From DASXUG01 sp036504995 (GTDB lineage: Bacteria > Pseudomonadota > Gammaproteobacteria > Burkholderiales > Methylophilaceae): a DNA stretch of 64,000 bases. The stretch is from assembly GCA_036504995.1 (NCBI GenBank), contig DASXUG010000012.1, positions 1 through 64,000 of the forward strand, in the 5' to 3' direction. How positions within the stretch are numbered: position 1 is the first letter of the stretch; each line of letters starts with the position of its first letter. Of this stretch, positions 62,939 through 64,000 are shown in pieces. Under the pieces are notes generated by a model. It saw nothing but the letters and a program-made list of their open reading frames with translations. It was not told the origin of the DNA and did no database searches. A program made the position numbers and the translations under genes.

Positions 62939-64000
62939 TCACGCCGTTACTTCTACTTCATCTTGCTGCATTGCACTGTGTTGCTTGATTTCATTAATAA
63001 TGGCGACAAGGCTTAAAATCGTAGAATCCACTTCTGCTTCTGTGGTTTCTTTCGATAGCGAAAAGCGTATGCATGACAATGCATCTTCACGACTCAGGCC
63101 CATCGCCAACAACACGTGCGAAGGCTCTGTACCACCCGCCACACAAGCACTGCCCTGCGAAGCGATCACACCTCTTTTATCTAATTTAAAAAGCAACTCC
63201 TCAGCCAGAACCCCTGAAAAACTTAGGTTGCATGTATTGTCTACTCGTGTAGCGGTACCATTAACTTTGGCAAAACGGACCTGCTGCATAATGCCGTGCT
63301 GTAGGCGATCTCGAAGTGTCGCCACCTGTGCTTTTACAATCGCCATACTGGCTTTCGCCTCACGGCAAGCAGCCCCTAGCCCGATAATACCAAGCAGATT
63401 CTCGGTGCCACCTCGACGGTTTCTTTCCTGCTGCCCATACAGCAGCGGTTGTGGATTGATGCCTTTTTTAACGTAAAGCACGCCAACGCCCTTGGGGGCA
63501 TGCAGTTTATGACCTGAAAATGACAGCATGTCACATGCTAGCTCTTTCACATTAAGCTCTAGCTTGCCTACTGTTTGTGCCGCATCTGTGTGAAGTAGCG
63601 CACCAGCCGCATGGGCTAACGCAGCAATTTGCGCGATGGGGAAAATTACCCCTGTTTCATTGTTGGCATGCATCATCGTGACTAACGCTGTATCCGCATT
63701 AATCGCGCTCACCAGGGCTTGCATATCAAGCTCGCCCGATTCTGTTACGGGAATAGAAACAACCGTTATCCCCTGCTGGCTTAATTGAGATAGCAACTGC
63801 AGGGTAGAGGCATGCTCCACTTTACTGGTAATAATAGTGCGACGTTCAGGCAAGCTGGCCAGCGCACTTAAAATCGCCATATGATTGGATTCAGTCGCAC
63901 CACTGGTGAAGACAATCTCAGCAGGGCTAGCGCCAAGCAACGATGCCACATCGGCACGTGCTTGTATCAATGCCTGTTTGGCTTGCTGCCCGAGGGAGTG
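62939..64000 (-). CDS. nifS: Cysteine desulfurase NifS (5' end beyond the window)
   Basis: 354 codons seen; the frame is open to 64000 with no start, so the 5' part lies beyond the window. TSGATESNHMAI, LHTDAAQTVGKLELNV, PLP-lysine SFSGHKLHAPKGVGVL and the active-site Cys loop QGSACVAGGTEPSHVL are present. The NifT neighbour argues for NifS rather than IscS. It supplies sulfur for nitrogenase Fe-S clusters; nifU is not in the window. Confidence 0.92.
   Translation of the reverse strand, partial: HSLGQQAKQALIQARADVASLLGASPAEIVFTSGATESNHMAILSALASLPERRTIITSKVEHASTLQLLSQLSQQGITVVSIPVTESGELDMQALVSAINADTALVTMMHANNETGVIFPIAQIAALAHAAGALLHTDAAQTVGKLELNVKELACDMLSFSGHKLHAPKGVGVLYVKKGINPQPLLYGQQERNRRGGTENLLGIIGLGAACREAKASMAIVKAQVATLRDRLQHGIMQQVRFAKVNGTATRVDNTCNLSFSGVLAEELLFKLDKRGVIASQGSACVAGGTEPSHVLLAMGLSREDALSCIRFSLSKETTEAEVDSTILSLVAIINEIKQHSAMQQDEVEVTA

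Noticed and set aside
1..64000. CRISPR arrays, tRNA or rRNA genes, insertion sequences
   Set aside because: I saw no spaced direct repeats, no tRNA cloverleaf and no transposase-like protein in the window.

Overview
The window looks like part of the chromosome of a free-living, nitrogen-fixing, methylotrophic proteobacterium of fairly low GC content. A betaproteobacterium of the Methylophilaceae type is my best guess, inferred from gene content only. The left edge carries most of a lanthanide-type PQQ methanol dehydrogenase (XoxF). The centre is a large molybdenum nif island, and a second nif-linked operon runs off the right edge.

Layout. (1) 1-1569: xoxF, minus strand, cut by the window edge. 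(2) 1898-12200: a minus-strand operon for a type II secretion-like machine. It combines GspG, GspF, GspE and GspD proteins with type IV pilus-like PilM/N/O/P proteins and three further pseudopilins, and is preceded by an exported protein that could be its cargo. (3) 12392-17634: a large TonB-dependent receptor with an N-terminal signalling domain, an anti-sigma/FecR sensor and a FecI-type sigma factor. (4) 17822-26565: ordinary housekeeping and stress genes: DUF2252 protein, SulP transporter, MFS exporter, secreted SRPBCC protein, zinc alcohol dehydrogenase, and an ECF sigma factor with a small Cys-rich membrane protein and a phosphoesterase. (5) 26889-49358: the nif island. nifHDK plus a FeSII-like ferredoxin and nifENX-fdxB-nifQ with accessory genes run on the minus strand. 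A truncated haemoglobin, draT, draG and an ArsC-like protein run on the plus strand. Two plus-strand units follow: an AAA ATPase, and an operon of a CCG iron-sulfur protein, a 71-residue protein, a flavin amine oxidase and a Rieske protein. (6) 49411-57727: an RND efflux operon with its TetR regulator, then a LysR/SDR pair, which interrupts the nif-related content. (7) 57853-64000: a minus-strand operon with nifS (cut), nifT, a DegT-like protein lacking the PLP lysine, a SIR2-like protein, an FmdB zinc ribbon and several small unknown proteins.

How it works together. Six sigma-54 promoters (GG-N10-GC) are visible: before nifH, nifE, the haemoglobin operon, the [2Fe-2S] ferredoxin, the AAA ATPase and the Fe-S/flavin/Rieske operon. 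NifA-type sites (TGT-N10-ACA) lie near five of them. Before nifH, and in degenerate form before nifE, the site is upstream as usual. At the ferredoxin, AAA ATPase and Fe-S/flavin/Rieske units it lies just downstream of the promoter, in the predicted leader. The last two units also share a 28-bp element there (23 of 28 identical). The most likely undescribed biology is this set of nif-promoter-driven unknown genes: the AAA ATPase, the putative electron-transfer operon, the 196-residue protein before draT, and the small-protein/SIR2/pseudo-DegT operon. nifA, nifB, nifU and nifV are not in this window.
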